Assembly: GCA_016866385.1 (NCBI GenBank)
Contig: VGMU01000029.1
Location: 1-32,091, forward strand
Reading direction: 5' to 3'
DNA: 32,091 nucleotides
From: Bacteroidota bacterium
Lineage (GTDB): Bacteria; Bacteroidota; Bacteroidia; Cytophagales; Cyclobacteriaceae
Of this stretch, positions 24,761-32,091 are shown piece by piece. Each line of letters begins with the position of its first letter. Position 1 is the first letter of the stretch. The notes beneath the pieces are model-generated. The model saw only the letters and a program-made list of their open reading frames with translations, searched no databases and was not told where the DNA came from. Position numbers and translations under genes: made by a program.

Positions 24761-26284
24761 TTATTTGAAATCTGCTAGTTGACCTGCCTTATCAGCCCAA
24801 GTCCAACCTGTAAATGCAGCTTTGGTAGCACCTACTGTATTCGCCTTAAGCACTACTTCAGAAGCAAAAGCATCGGTACCGTTGCGGAAGGCAATTGGTA
24901 AAGTGACCCCTGTTTTCAAGGTTGCTTGCAGCGCATTGAATGTTAGAATCTTAGGTGTTGCCGTGAAGTTAGCAATGGAACCTGCGTCAGCGAGGGATAG
25001 ATCTCCTCGACCAGCATTTGCGACACCTAAATACGTATCCGCTGGCGCAGGGAAGTTGAAGAAGTATAAGTTTTCGAATGTACCTCGAGCAGCAGCTCTA
25101 AAATCTCCAAATTCGGATGCTGGGTGACCTTTTACTGAACCATTCTTTACCGTATGTGCTGCATTGTAGGATCCTTCAGGTCCATCGATTTCAAGACCAT
25201 GGTCGGTATTTATCCCGCAGATAACAATGAAGTTGTCCAAAGTACCTGCCCAAGATTGGTCAGTGTCGACTGCATCGTCCCCAGAGTTCCAGATCAACGC
25301 ATTTTTTACAGAAACAGTTCCTCCAAACCACTCGATACCATCGTCTTGGTTAGCCACTACTTCAATATTTTCAATTACGGTTCCAGAACCTACACCACCT
25401 AAGGTCAAACCATTAATTTCGTTACTCGCTCCGATCAATGACCCTCCGTGACGGATGGAGATGTACTTGAGGATACCTGAATTATCCGCGTCATTTGTTC
25501 CACCATAAAGACCATTTGTATCTGTTGCTGGAATACCTTCAATTGCTAATTCTGGAACGTCACCTACAAGTGAGCATTTTGCTCTTCCAAGGACGATCAA
25601 CCCACCCCAAAGACCTTCTTGCGTAGGCTCCAAGTTAGGAGATGCGATTTGACCTGGAGCAATTTCGTCTGCTACCGAAGTGAAAATGATAGGCTCAGTG
25701 GCAGTTCCCTGCGCGTCGATTTGAGCACCTCTTGCGATAACTAGTGCAGTTGCATTGGCACCTGATCCAGCTTCGCCCTTAACAATTACTCCTTTTTGGA
25801 TGGTTAATTTTGCTCCAGAGGTTACAAAAATTCTAGCTCCAAGAATGTAAGTTTTACCAGTTACCCAAGTAGTATTAGCGGTGATGTTGTTAGTGACACG
25901 AATGGTAGTTGGCTCAGCACCTACAGTCAAAACGTGAGTAGCTTTTCCTGTATCCCCGTCTTTGTCGGTTACCGTAAATTCAAAAACCAAGTTTTTTCCA
26001 GCATCAGCAGCTATTGCTGTGTATTCTAAAGGAAAAGAAGCTGTAGTACCAGTCAAAGGCAGGGTGAAAAGCGAAGTTCCATCCTTAGTTATTGATAAAG
26101 ATACTAATCCGTCAAGTCCAGTGGCAGTTCCAGTAATTGGGCCTAATTTTCCTCCAGCATCAATTTTTGCAGTAGCAGGGATTCCTGAAATGATTACACC
26201 ATTGTCTGGCTCTTCTTCTGTGCAGCTAGAAAATACCAGCGTGAAGGCAGTTAACAAAGTAAGTACATAAGTAAAATTTTTCAT
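24761..26284 (-). CDS. Surface lipoprotein with Ig-like and beta-helix domains
   Basis: A 507-residue exported protein with a lipoprotein signal (LTAFTLVFSSC, Cys at residue 21, then EEEPDNG). Residues ~30-125 form one or more Ig/PKD-like beta domains (FTVTDKDGDTGKATHVL). Residues ~130-430 carry the repeated short strands of a right-handed beta-helix (KGVIVKGEAGSG, GLWGGLIVLGRAK, KYISIRHGGSLIG, VKNALIWNSGDDAVDTD). It is 87 bp upstream of the TonB receptor on the same strand and is probably its surface partner, comparable in role to SusD but not in fold. Database annotations sometimes call such proteins multidrug transporter, which the sequence does not support. Substrate unknown. Confidence 0.82.
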   Translation of the reverse strand: MKNFTYVLTLLTAFTLVFSSCTEEEPDNGVIISGIPATAKIDAGGKLGPITGTATGLDGLVSLSITKDGTSLFTLPLTGTTASFPLEYTAIAADAGKNLVFEFTVTDKDGDTGKATHVLTVGAEPTTIRVTNNITANTTWVTGKTYILGARIFVTSGAKLTIQKGVIVKGEAGSGANATALVIARGAQIDAQGTATEPIIFTSVADEIAPGQIASPNLEPTQEGLWGGLIVLGRAKCSLVGDVPELAIEGIPATDTNGLYGGTNDADNSGILKYISIRHGGSLIGASNEINGLTLGGVGSGTVIENIEVVANQDDGIEWFGGTVSVKNALIWNSGDDAVDTDQSWAGTLDNFIVICGINTDHGLEIDGPEGSYNAAHTVKNGSVKGHPASEFGDFRAAARGTFENLYFFNFPAPADTYLGVANAGRGDLSLADAGSIANFTATPKILTFNALQATLKTGVTLPIAFRNGTDAFASEVVLKANTVGATKAAFTGWTWADKAGQLADFK

Positions 26285-26423
26285 TGGTTATTTGTGATTA
26301 AGAATTTGCGAAGCGATTACAGATATAAAAGTGCAGCGGATTTTATGCCTCCAAGAAAAAATCGAATTATCCTTTTTTTAAAAAAATGCAGGGAAATTAA
26401 CCTTGATTTAACAGCCTAGGCAT

Positions 26424-26456
26424 AAAAAAAGGGCTTTCCCTTCGAGAAGCCCTTTT
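26424..26456 (-). terminator. Intrinsic terminator after the MoxR gene
   Basis: Inverted repeat AAAAGGGCTT (26427-26436) / AAGCCCTTTT (26447-26456) with a 10-nt loop; on the minus strand it is followed by a run of seven T. It ends the MoxR transcript 17 bp after its stop. Confidence 0.88.
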
Positions 26457-26472
26457 CAAATGCGGATTCGTG

Positions 26473-27444
26473 TTACTTTAATGTTACCGACTTATTAATC
26501 GGCACTTTTTCAAGTAAGGTTTTTACCATGCTTCTTGTGCTTACGTTGTCGGCTTCTGCCTCGTAATTGAGCAATATGCGGTGATTGAGCACATCTTCGG
26601 CAATTTCTTTGATGTCTTCGGGAAGCACGTAATCCCTACCGTCCATAAAGGCTACCGCCTTGGCCGCCAAATTCAAGTTGATGCTCGCACGTGGGGATAC
26701 CCCAAAAAGGATATATTTTGCTTCTTCTTTCAAACCATACTTGGCAGGAAAGCGGGTAGCAAATACCAGTTCTATGATATAATGCTCCAGGGGCTCCGCC
26801 ATTTTGACCGCATTGATTTGATCTCGGATATCAAAAATATCTTGTTTGGAAAGCATGGGGGTCACTTCAGGTGCGTACTGCATGTTGGACATCCTTCTCA
26901 TAACTTCCATTTCCTCGCTTTTGGAAGGATACTCAATATGCACCTTCATCATGAAGCGGTCCACCTGCGCTTCGGGAAGAGGATAAGTTCCCTCCTGGTC
27001 CACGGGGTTTTGTGTAGCCAGTACCAGAAAGGGACGGTCCAAAGAAAATGTAGTCTCTCCTATGGTCACTTGCTTTTCTTGCATGGCCTCCAAGAGTGCT
27101 GACTGCACCTTCGCTGGAGATCGATTGACCTCATCGGCCAGGATCACGTTGGAAAAAATAGGGCCTTTCTTCACCTCAAAGTTGGATTTTTGCTGATTGT
27201 AAATCATCGTTCCAATCAAGTCCGAAGGCAACAAATCTGGGGTAAACTGAATGCGGTTAAAATCCAAATGCAAGACCCTGGCCAGGGTATTTACGGTCAA
27301 GGTTTTGGCCAAGCCGGGTACCCCTTCCAATAGAATGTGTCCGTTGGTAAACAAGCCTATCAGCAGTCGATTGATCATCTTCTCCTGACCCACCACTACT
27401 TTCTTTACTTCCTGAATGACTTCTGCGATTTTTTCCTGATGCAT
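26473..27444 (-). CDS. MoxR family AAA+ ATPase
   Basis: A 323-residue AAA+ protein. Walker A GVPGLAKTLT near residue 41, Walker B VILADEVNRSP near 99-109, sensor 1 FLVLATQNP near 138-146, the arginine finger region PLPEAQVDRFM near 155, and sensor 2 in GVSPRASINL near 248 match MoxR. MoxR proteins act as chaperones that insert metals or remodel VWA-domain proteins. In many Bacteroidetes moxR is followed by DUF58 and VWA (BatA/B) genes; here a terminator follows and the next gene is a beta-helix lipoprotein, so the usual partners are absent in this window. Length is standard. Confidence 0.93.
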   Translation of the reverse strand: MHQEKIAEVIQEVKKVVVGQEKMINRLLIGLFTNGHILLEGVPGLAKTLTVNTLARVLHLDFNRIQFTPDLLPSDLIGTMIYNQQKSNFEVKKGPIFSNVILADEVNRSPAKVQSALLEAMQEKQVTIGETTFSLDRPFLVLATQNPVDQEGTYPLPEAQVDRFMMKVHIEYPSKSEEMEVMRRMSNMQYAPEVTPMLSKQDIFDIRDQINAVKMAEPLEHYIIELVFATRFPAKYGLKEEAKYILFGVSPRASINLNLAAKAVAFMDGRDYVLPEDIKEIAEDVLNHRILLNYEAEADNVSTRSMVKTLLEKVPINKSVTLK

Positions 27445-27578
27445 GAATCCTGCGCTTTAAATGTCCTTACTTTGGATCGCCTAAATTAATGGAAAATGTT
27501 CCAATACCCAATCTTAGGACTTCCCAACGGGATTGCCGAAACTTTGGATGAAATTTATGATTTTTTAAGACCTTCCGG

Positions 27579-28199
27579 TCACTGTTTCTTTGCAGGGCCT
27601 CCCCTAGAGCGGAGAAATCCCGTCAAGCCAAGGCAACGGTAGGCCTCTTCTTGACTCAAGGAGCGGCATTCCCCAGGCTGCAGACCCGATAAGCTAAGGT
27701 TTTCTATGGACTGCCTGACTAGCCTTAGCGTAGGAAATCCTACTGCAGCCGTCATTTTACGTACCTGGCGGTTTTTCCCCTCGATCAAGGTCAAAGCCAT
27801 CCAGCTATCTGGGATGCTTGCCCTATAGCGGATAGGAGGAAAGCGCTCGGGTAGCAGGGGCGCGGGATCAAGTACCCTCACCAAAGCAGGCTTGGTCCGG
27901 TAAAGCTTACCATCTACCTGTATGGTGACTCCTTCCCGCAGTTGGGCCAAGGCTTCTTCAGTAGGAATTCCTTCTACTTGCACAAAATAAGTACGCTGGT
28001 GTGCAAACTTCGGGTTGAGCAACTGGTGGTTGAGCCAGGCATCGTCTGTGAGAAGTAAAAGTCCCTCGCTGTCCTTATCTAATCGACCTACGGGATAAAC
28101 TTCTTTTGGAAAACTTCCCAAGGAAACCAGGGTAGGTTCTTCCCCAGTAAATTGGCAAAGTACCCCAAAAGGTTTGTAGCAATAAAAATATTTAGGCAC
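27579..28199 (-). CDS. rluE: 23S rRNA pseudouridine synthase RluE-like
   Basis: A 206-residue RsuA/RluB/E/F family synthase without the N-terminal S4 domain, as in E. coli RluE (uridine 2457 of 23S rRNA). The catalytic Asp is in VGRLDKDSEGLLLLT near residues 37-51. FVQVEGIPTEEAL, RASIPDSWMALTLIEGKNRQ and VRKMTAAVGFPTLRLVRQSI follow in the family order. The start is GTG (28197-28199), because the protein begins directly with YFYCYKPFGVL. It follows the 58-residue CxxC protein by 15 nt on the same strand and may be translated from the same mRNA. 134 bp without a gene separate it from moxR. Confidence 0.92.
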   Translation of the reverse strand: MPKYFYCYKPFGVLCQFTGEEPTLVSLGSFPKEVYPVGRLDKDSEGLLLLTDDAWLNHQLLNPKFAHQRTYFVQVEGIPTEEALAQLREGVTIQVDGKLYRTKPALVRVLDPAPLLPERFPPIRYRASIPDSWMALTLIEGKNRQVRKMTAAVGFPTLRLVRQSIENLSLSGLQPGECRSLSQEEAYRCLGLTGFLRSRGGPAKKQ

Positions 28200-28214
28200 C
28201 TATTCCCTTCCTGC

Positions 28215-28391
28215 TCAGCTTCCGCATCCTACGCAATCAAAATGAGAATCCATGGGCTTTACCCCTTTGAGCTGCATTTCCAGGTTGTGGATTTGATCTC
28301 TGATTTCCATATCGGCAAACATGTCTCCAGTTAGTTGTGCTTTGAGTGCAGCGATTGCTTCTTGCAAGGCGAGTAGTTGTTGTTCAGTCAT
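28215..28391 (-). CDS. Small coiled-coil protein with C-terminal CxxC (58 aa)
   Basis: A 58-residue protein beginning MTEQQLLALQEAIAALKAQL. Residues ~3-42 are an amphipathic helix with leucines at heptad positions (LLALQEAI, LEMQLKGV) and the C-terminus is HFDCVGCGS, with two cysteines in CxxC spacing. It is compatible with a small metal- or redox-active coiled-coil protein. The gene lies 15 nt upstream of rluE on the same strand, with a normal ATG, and codon use is like its neighbours. It is too short for most gene finders. I do not recognise a characterised family. Confidence 0.65.
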   Translation of the reverse strand: MTEQQLLALQEAIAALKAQLTGDMFADMEIRDQIHNLEMQLKGVKPMDSHFDCVGCGS

Positions 28392-28717
28392 AGCTTAGGT
28401 TGTTTTGGGTGAGGGCATTCCCTGGCGCAATAAGGAGCTCGGGACTTCCCCTTATGGTTTTCAAGATCTTCTCAAAAATGAGGCCAAATGCAAATTAGTT
28501 AAGGGTAATAGGGATAAATTCTTAGTGGAAATAGCTGAAATATAAAAAAATTAAAGAGTTTATTTTGGTATTTAGTTATCCAACAGCAGTAAATTTTTCT
28601 TTGGATTGATCTATTCTTTGTCTCCCTCCTAAAGGACCAAGTCACCTTCTGAAGTGTCTCAGGGGATGCCAATTGGTAGCTTTAGGATAAGAATTGGGAT
28701 TTCCTAAAGGCTGGAAT
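28392..28717. other. Gene-free stretch between the CxxC gene and the ileS promoter
   Basis: An AT-rich intergenic stretch of about 325 bp. No plausible reading frame on either strand; the longest frames have no family-like composition. It must hold the minus-strand promoter of the CxxC-rluE pair. I see no other clear structure. Confidence 0.5.
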
Positions 28718-28748
28718 TTTCTGGTAATGCCCTTTTCTGCTATCTTTG
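28718..28748 (+). promoter_or_regulatory. ileS promoter
   Basis: TATCTTTG at 28741-28748 is a perfect TAnnTTTG -7 box. TTTC at 28718-28721 (one mismatch to the TTTG -33 element) lies at the canonical 19-nt spacing. Transcription would start near 28755, just before the structured RNA, giving an ileS leader of about 150 nt. Confidence 0.6.
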
Positions 28749-28765
28749 TGCCTTGTTTTGAGCAA

Positions 28766-28870
28766 GATGTCTTGCGTGAGGGATAGCAGCGGCATCCCAT
28801 ATTTCCCCCCCAGGGGAAAATGGGATACAGCGAATAGCCCGACCCGGCCCGATCGGGCGGGGGCACGCCC
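28766..28870 (+). ncRNA. Flavo-1-like structured leader RNA
   Basis: A GC-rich island with three nested stems. The outer stem GCGTG (28774-28778) pairs with CACGC (28864-28868). The first inner hairpin pairs ATCCCAT (28794-28800) with ATGGGAT (28820-28826), continued by TTTCCCC/GGGGAAA. The second inner hairpin uses the palindrome GCCCGATCGGGC (28847-28858). Single-stranded GAGGGATAGCAGCGGC and ACAGCGAATAGCCCGACCC joints resemble, from memory, the Flavo-1 RNA motif of Bacteroidetes; no covariance search was possible. It sits between the promoter and ileS, so it lies in the 5' leader. Confidence 0.6.
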
Positions 28871-28908
28871 CGCCAGACTCCCTTGTGCAAGTCATCAGAA
28901 AAGATACT

Positions 28909-31900
28909 GTGAAAACGTACCAAGAATTTAAGCAAGTGGACTATCCTCAAATTGGGGAGAGTATCCTCCAATTTTGGAAGCAGGAACAAATTTTCAAGAA
29001 ATCCATTTCCAATCGAGAGAGGGCAAAGACTTTTACTTTTTACGAGGGTCCTCCTTCTGCCAACGGTACTCCAGGCATCCATCACGTGATGGCTCGCACG
29101 CTCAAAGACATTTTTTGTAGGTACAAGACCCTACGCGGGTATCAAGTGAAGCGAAAGGGGGGATGGGATACCCATGGACTTCCCGTGGAATTGCAAGTAG
29201 AAAAGGAGCTAGGCATCACCAAGGAAGACATTGGTCAGCGTATCAGCGTAGAAGAATACAATAAAAAGTGCAGAGAAACGGTCATGCGCTTCAAGCACGA
29301 ATGGGATGACCTGACTGAAAAAATTGGGTATTGGGTAGACCTAGATGATCCCTACATCACTTTTGATGCAAGCTACATCGAATCCTTGTGGTACCTACTC
29401 AAGCAGCTGTATGACAAAGGGCTGCTCTACAAGGGATATACCATCCAACCCTATTCTCCTGCTGCAGGTACAGGTCTGAGTTCGCACGAACTCAACCAAC
29501 CCGGCACCTACAAGGACGTAAAAGATACCTCCATCACCGCACAGTTTAAGGTAAAGGGGCAAGAAAATACCTACTTTTTGGCTTGGACGACAACTCCATG
29601 GACCTTACCCTCCAACTCCGCCTTGGCGGTGGGAGAGCAGTTGGATTACGTGAAGGTAAGCACCTTCAATCCCTACACTCACCTGCCTGTGCAAGTGATT
29701 CTGGCCAAAGCTAGGCTGGCTTCCTATTTTTCTTCTAAGGCCGAGGGGCTGCCTTTGGAAGATTACCGTCCGGGAGACAAACTCATTCCGCATCAGGTGG
29801 TTGGGCAATGGAAAGGAAAAGAGCTTCTTGGCTGGGAATACGAGCAACTGCTGCCCATTCCAGGTTTATCGCTCCCACATCCAGCCTTTACCGTAGTGGC
29901 TGGGGATTATGTGACCACTGAGGACGGTACCGGCATCGTGCACCTGGCCAAAGCCTTTGGTGCAGATGACTTTAGGACCTTGGTTCAACAAAAAGTGCCT
30001 GGCATTTTTGTTCAGGATGAAAAGGGCAATGAGGTTCCCGTGGTAGATAGACAAGGAAAATTTTTGCCTGTTGTAGGGGAATACTTGCAAGCAAAAATGA
30101 AAGAGCACGGCATCACTGCGCACAAAACCTATGGGGTAAATGATTTTTATGTAAAAAATTATCCCCAAGACGACGAGCAAGCTCCCGAATATAAAAGCAC
30201 GGACGTGATCTTGTCTATTCTGCTTAAAAATGAAAATAAAGCCTTTAAGGTTGAAAAATACGAGCACAGCTACCCCCATTGTTGGAGAACAGACAAGCCC
30301 ATCTTGTATTACCCGCTGGAAAGCTGGTTTATCAAAACCACTGCCTACAAGGACCGCATGGTGGAGCTTAATAAAACCATTCAGTGGAAACCCGAGGCTA
30401 CCGGCACGGGTAGATTTGGCAACTGGCTAGAAAATCTAGTGGATTGGAACCTCAGCCGCTCGCGGTTTTGGGGCACCCCCCTCCCCATCTGGAGAAGCAA
30501 GGATGGCAGTGAAGAGCGATGCCTAGGTTCGATCCAAGAACTGCAAGAGGAGATAAAAAAATCCATCGCGGCGGGAGTGATGACTGCCTCTCCATTTGCA
30601 GGAAAGGAGCTAGACCTCCACAGACCTTTTGTAGATGAGGTGGTGCTCGTCTCTCCTACGGGTAAAAAAATGTTTCGAGAGCCTGACCTCATTGACGTGT
30701 GGTTTGACTCCGGGGCCATGCCCTATGCCCAGTGGCACTACCCTTTTGAAAACAAAGCCACCTTTGAAGCCAATTTCCCAGCAGATTACATTGCTGAAGG
30801 ACTATGCCCAGTGGCACTACCCCTTTGAAAACAAAGCCACCTTTGAAGCCAATTTCCCAGCCGATTACATTGCGGAAGGAGTAGACCAGACTAGGGGTTG
30901 GTTTTTCACCTTGCATGCACTTTCGGTGATGCTTTTTGACAGTGTTTCTTTTAAAAATGTAATCGCTAACGGCCTAGTATTGGATAAAAATGGAAACAAA
31001 ATGTCCAAGCGCTTGGGCAATGCCATTGACCCATTTGCTACATTAAAAGAATTTGGTCCAGATGCCTTGCGCTGGTACCTTTTGAGCAATGCCAACCCTT
31101 GGGACAACCTAAAATTCAATCTGGAAGGAGTGACCGAAGTGCAGCGTCGCTTCTTTGGCACCTTGCAAAATACATACAACTTTTTTGCACTCTACGCCAA
31201 TCTGGACCAATTCGTCTATTCCCAAGAGGGAGCCACCCCCGTAGATGCCCGTCCCGAATTGGATCGATGGATTATTTCCAAACTTCAATCGCTAATCGCC
31301 GAGGTGGAAGAGTCCATGGAAGATTACGATGCAACCAAGGCCACCCGATCTATCCTAAATTTTACGGTAGACCAACTTTCCAATTGGTACGTACGCTTGG
31401 CCAGGAAACGATTTTGGAGGGGAGACATGCACGCCGACAAGCTTGCCGCCTACGAAACCTTGTACGAATGCCTGCTTACCTTGACTGAGCTAATGGCCTC
31501 GTTTGCTCCATTCTATGCGGATTGGATGTATAAAAACTTGACCGCATCCACAAAAGGAGGAAAGGAGTCCGTACACTTGACAGACTGGATCTCTGCCAAT
31601 TCCTCTTGGATCAATCCAGATTTGGAAAGGAGTATGGAGCTGGCTCAAACCATCTCTTCCTTGGTGCATTCCTTGAGAAAGAAGGAGAAAATAAAAGTCA
31701 GACAGCCCCTACAACGCATACTTTTGCCGGTGCTTTCTTCTGCTTTTAAGGCACAAGTGACGCATGTGGAGGAACTTATCAAGACGGAAGTCAACATCAA
31801 AGCCATCGAGTATCTGGAGGATGCTTCTGGCATCTTGGTCAAGCAAGTCAAGCCAAATTTGCCCGTACTAGGGAAAAAATTAGGACAGAAACTTCGTCAT

Positions 31901-32091
31901 GTGGTGGCCGCTATTCAGCAATGGGGACAAGCAGAAATTGCAAGCCTAGAAAGGGAAGGAAAACTACGCGTCTCGGTAGAAAATGAAGAATTAGAGTTGC
32001 TCTTGGAAGAAGTATTGATCAGCTCCCAAGATATTCCAGGATGGTCTGTAGCCTCTGACCAAGGCGTGACGGTAGCCTTGGATGTGACGCT
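28909..32091 (+). CDS. ileS: Isoleucyl-tRNA synthetase, frame broken by a 79-bp duplication and truncated by window end
   Basis: Class I synthetase attaching Ile to tRNA-Ile. The first ~639 residues run to a stop at 30828; the rest continues in the next frame from 30802. Removing one 79-bp copy gives a continuous protein of at least 1034 residues, cut by the window end. Motifs: the HIGH-equivalent TPGIHHVMARTLKD, CP1 editing segment TTTPWTLPSNSALAVG, SRFWGTPLPIWR and KMSKR (30998-31012). The GIHH variant and the KRKGGWDTHGLPVE segment suggest the eukaryote-like IleS2 type, associated with mupirocin tolerance. The GTG at 28909 (MKTYQEFKQVDYPQIGE) is preferred over the GTG at 28885, because it matches the family N-terminus and lies beyond the leader RNA. 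Confidence 0.93.
30723..30880. repeat. 79-bp tandem duplication in ileS with three synonymous differences
   Basis: Units 30723-30801 and 30802-30880, period 79 bp, 76 of 79 bases identical. The differences are CCT/CCC, GCA/GCC and GCT/GCG codons, all silent when each copy is read in its own frame. The duplication shifts the frame by one base and causes the stop at 30828. Confidence 0.97.

Noticed and set aside
28755..28908. T-box leader for ileS
   Set aside because: No T-box sequence or specifier stem-loop is visible, and T-boxes are not typical of Bacteroidetes; the structure fits a three-stem element better.
30723..30880. Programmed frameshift or split IleS
   Set aside because: The frame change is fully explained by a 79-bp duplication; no slippery sequence is needed.
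31099..31488. Separate 129-residue gene inside ileS
   Set aside because: Out-of-frame shadow; the true frame continues IleS with KMSKR and the anticodon-binding domain.

Overview
This window looks like a chromosomal segment of a Bacteroidetes bacterium of the Cytophagales type (Cyclobacteriaceae/Algoriphagus-like by gene content). The grounds are a carboxypeptidase-regulatory-type TonB receptor paired with a beta-helix lipoprotein, a Wzi-like outer membrane protein, a DUF6702/HupE pair, a membrane-anchored MutS-like ATPase, DUF5117/5118-type metalloprotease, TAnnTTTG-type -7 promoter boxes, absence of clear Shine-Dalgarno sequences, and GTAC-heptad intergenic repeats. The genus is an inference. 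I saw no rRNA, tRNA, CRISPR array, insertion sequence or phage genes.

Layout. Positions 1-256 are a non-coding heptad repeat. Positions 257-3816 hold a DUF6702 protein, divergent from a HupE/UreJ-type membrane protein followed by an exported M1 metallopeptidase. Positions 3817-4058 hold a second repeat patch and a hairpin terminator. Positions 4059-5885 (minus) are purK-purE with overlapping genes plus a possible 33-residue membrane peptide. Positions 5996-7762 encode the membrane MutS-like ATPase. Positions 7888-11952 hold a small protein and a four-gene secondary-metabolism locus: SAM methyltransferase, type III polyketide synthase, UbiA prenyltransferase and FAD oxidoreductase. Positions 12052-17965 are mostly housekeeping or stand-alone genes: exported zinc metalloprotease, Fur-family regulator, small membrane protein, YcxB-like protein, RlmH, transglutaminase-like/TPR protein and SlyD. 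Positions 17985-21634 form a surface-polysaccharide module: Wzi-like protein and lipoprotein, divergent from wecB. Positions 21714-26284 hold the lipoprotein/TonB receptor pair. Positions 26473-28391 hold MoxR, RluE and a 58-residue CxxC protein. Positions 28741-32091 hold a promoter, a structured leader RNA and ileS, which runs off the window.

Two points deserve most attention. First, both long genes that appear broken (TonB receptor and ileS) are interrupted by a short tandem duplication whose removal restores one full reading frame. The ileS copies differ at three positions, all synonymous, which points to unmerged contig ends or strain mixing in an assembly rather than biology. Second, the most interesting biology is the type III PKS/methyltransferase/prenyltransferase/flavoenzyme locus, which predicts a prenylated and/or methylated phenolic lipid or quinone, and a three-stem Flavo-1-like RNA lying in the ileS 5' leader.
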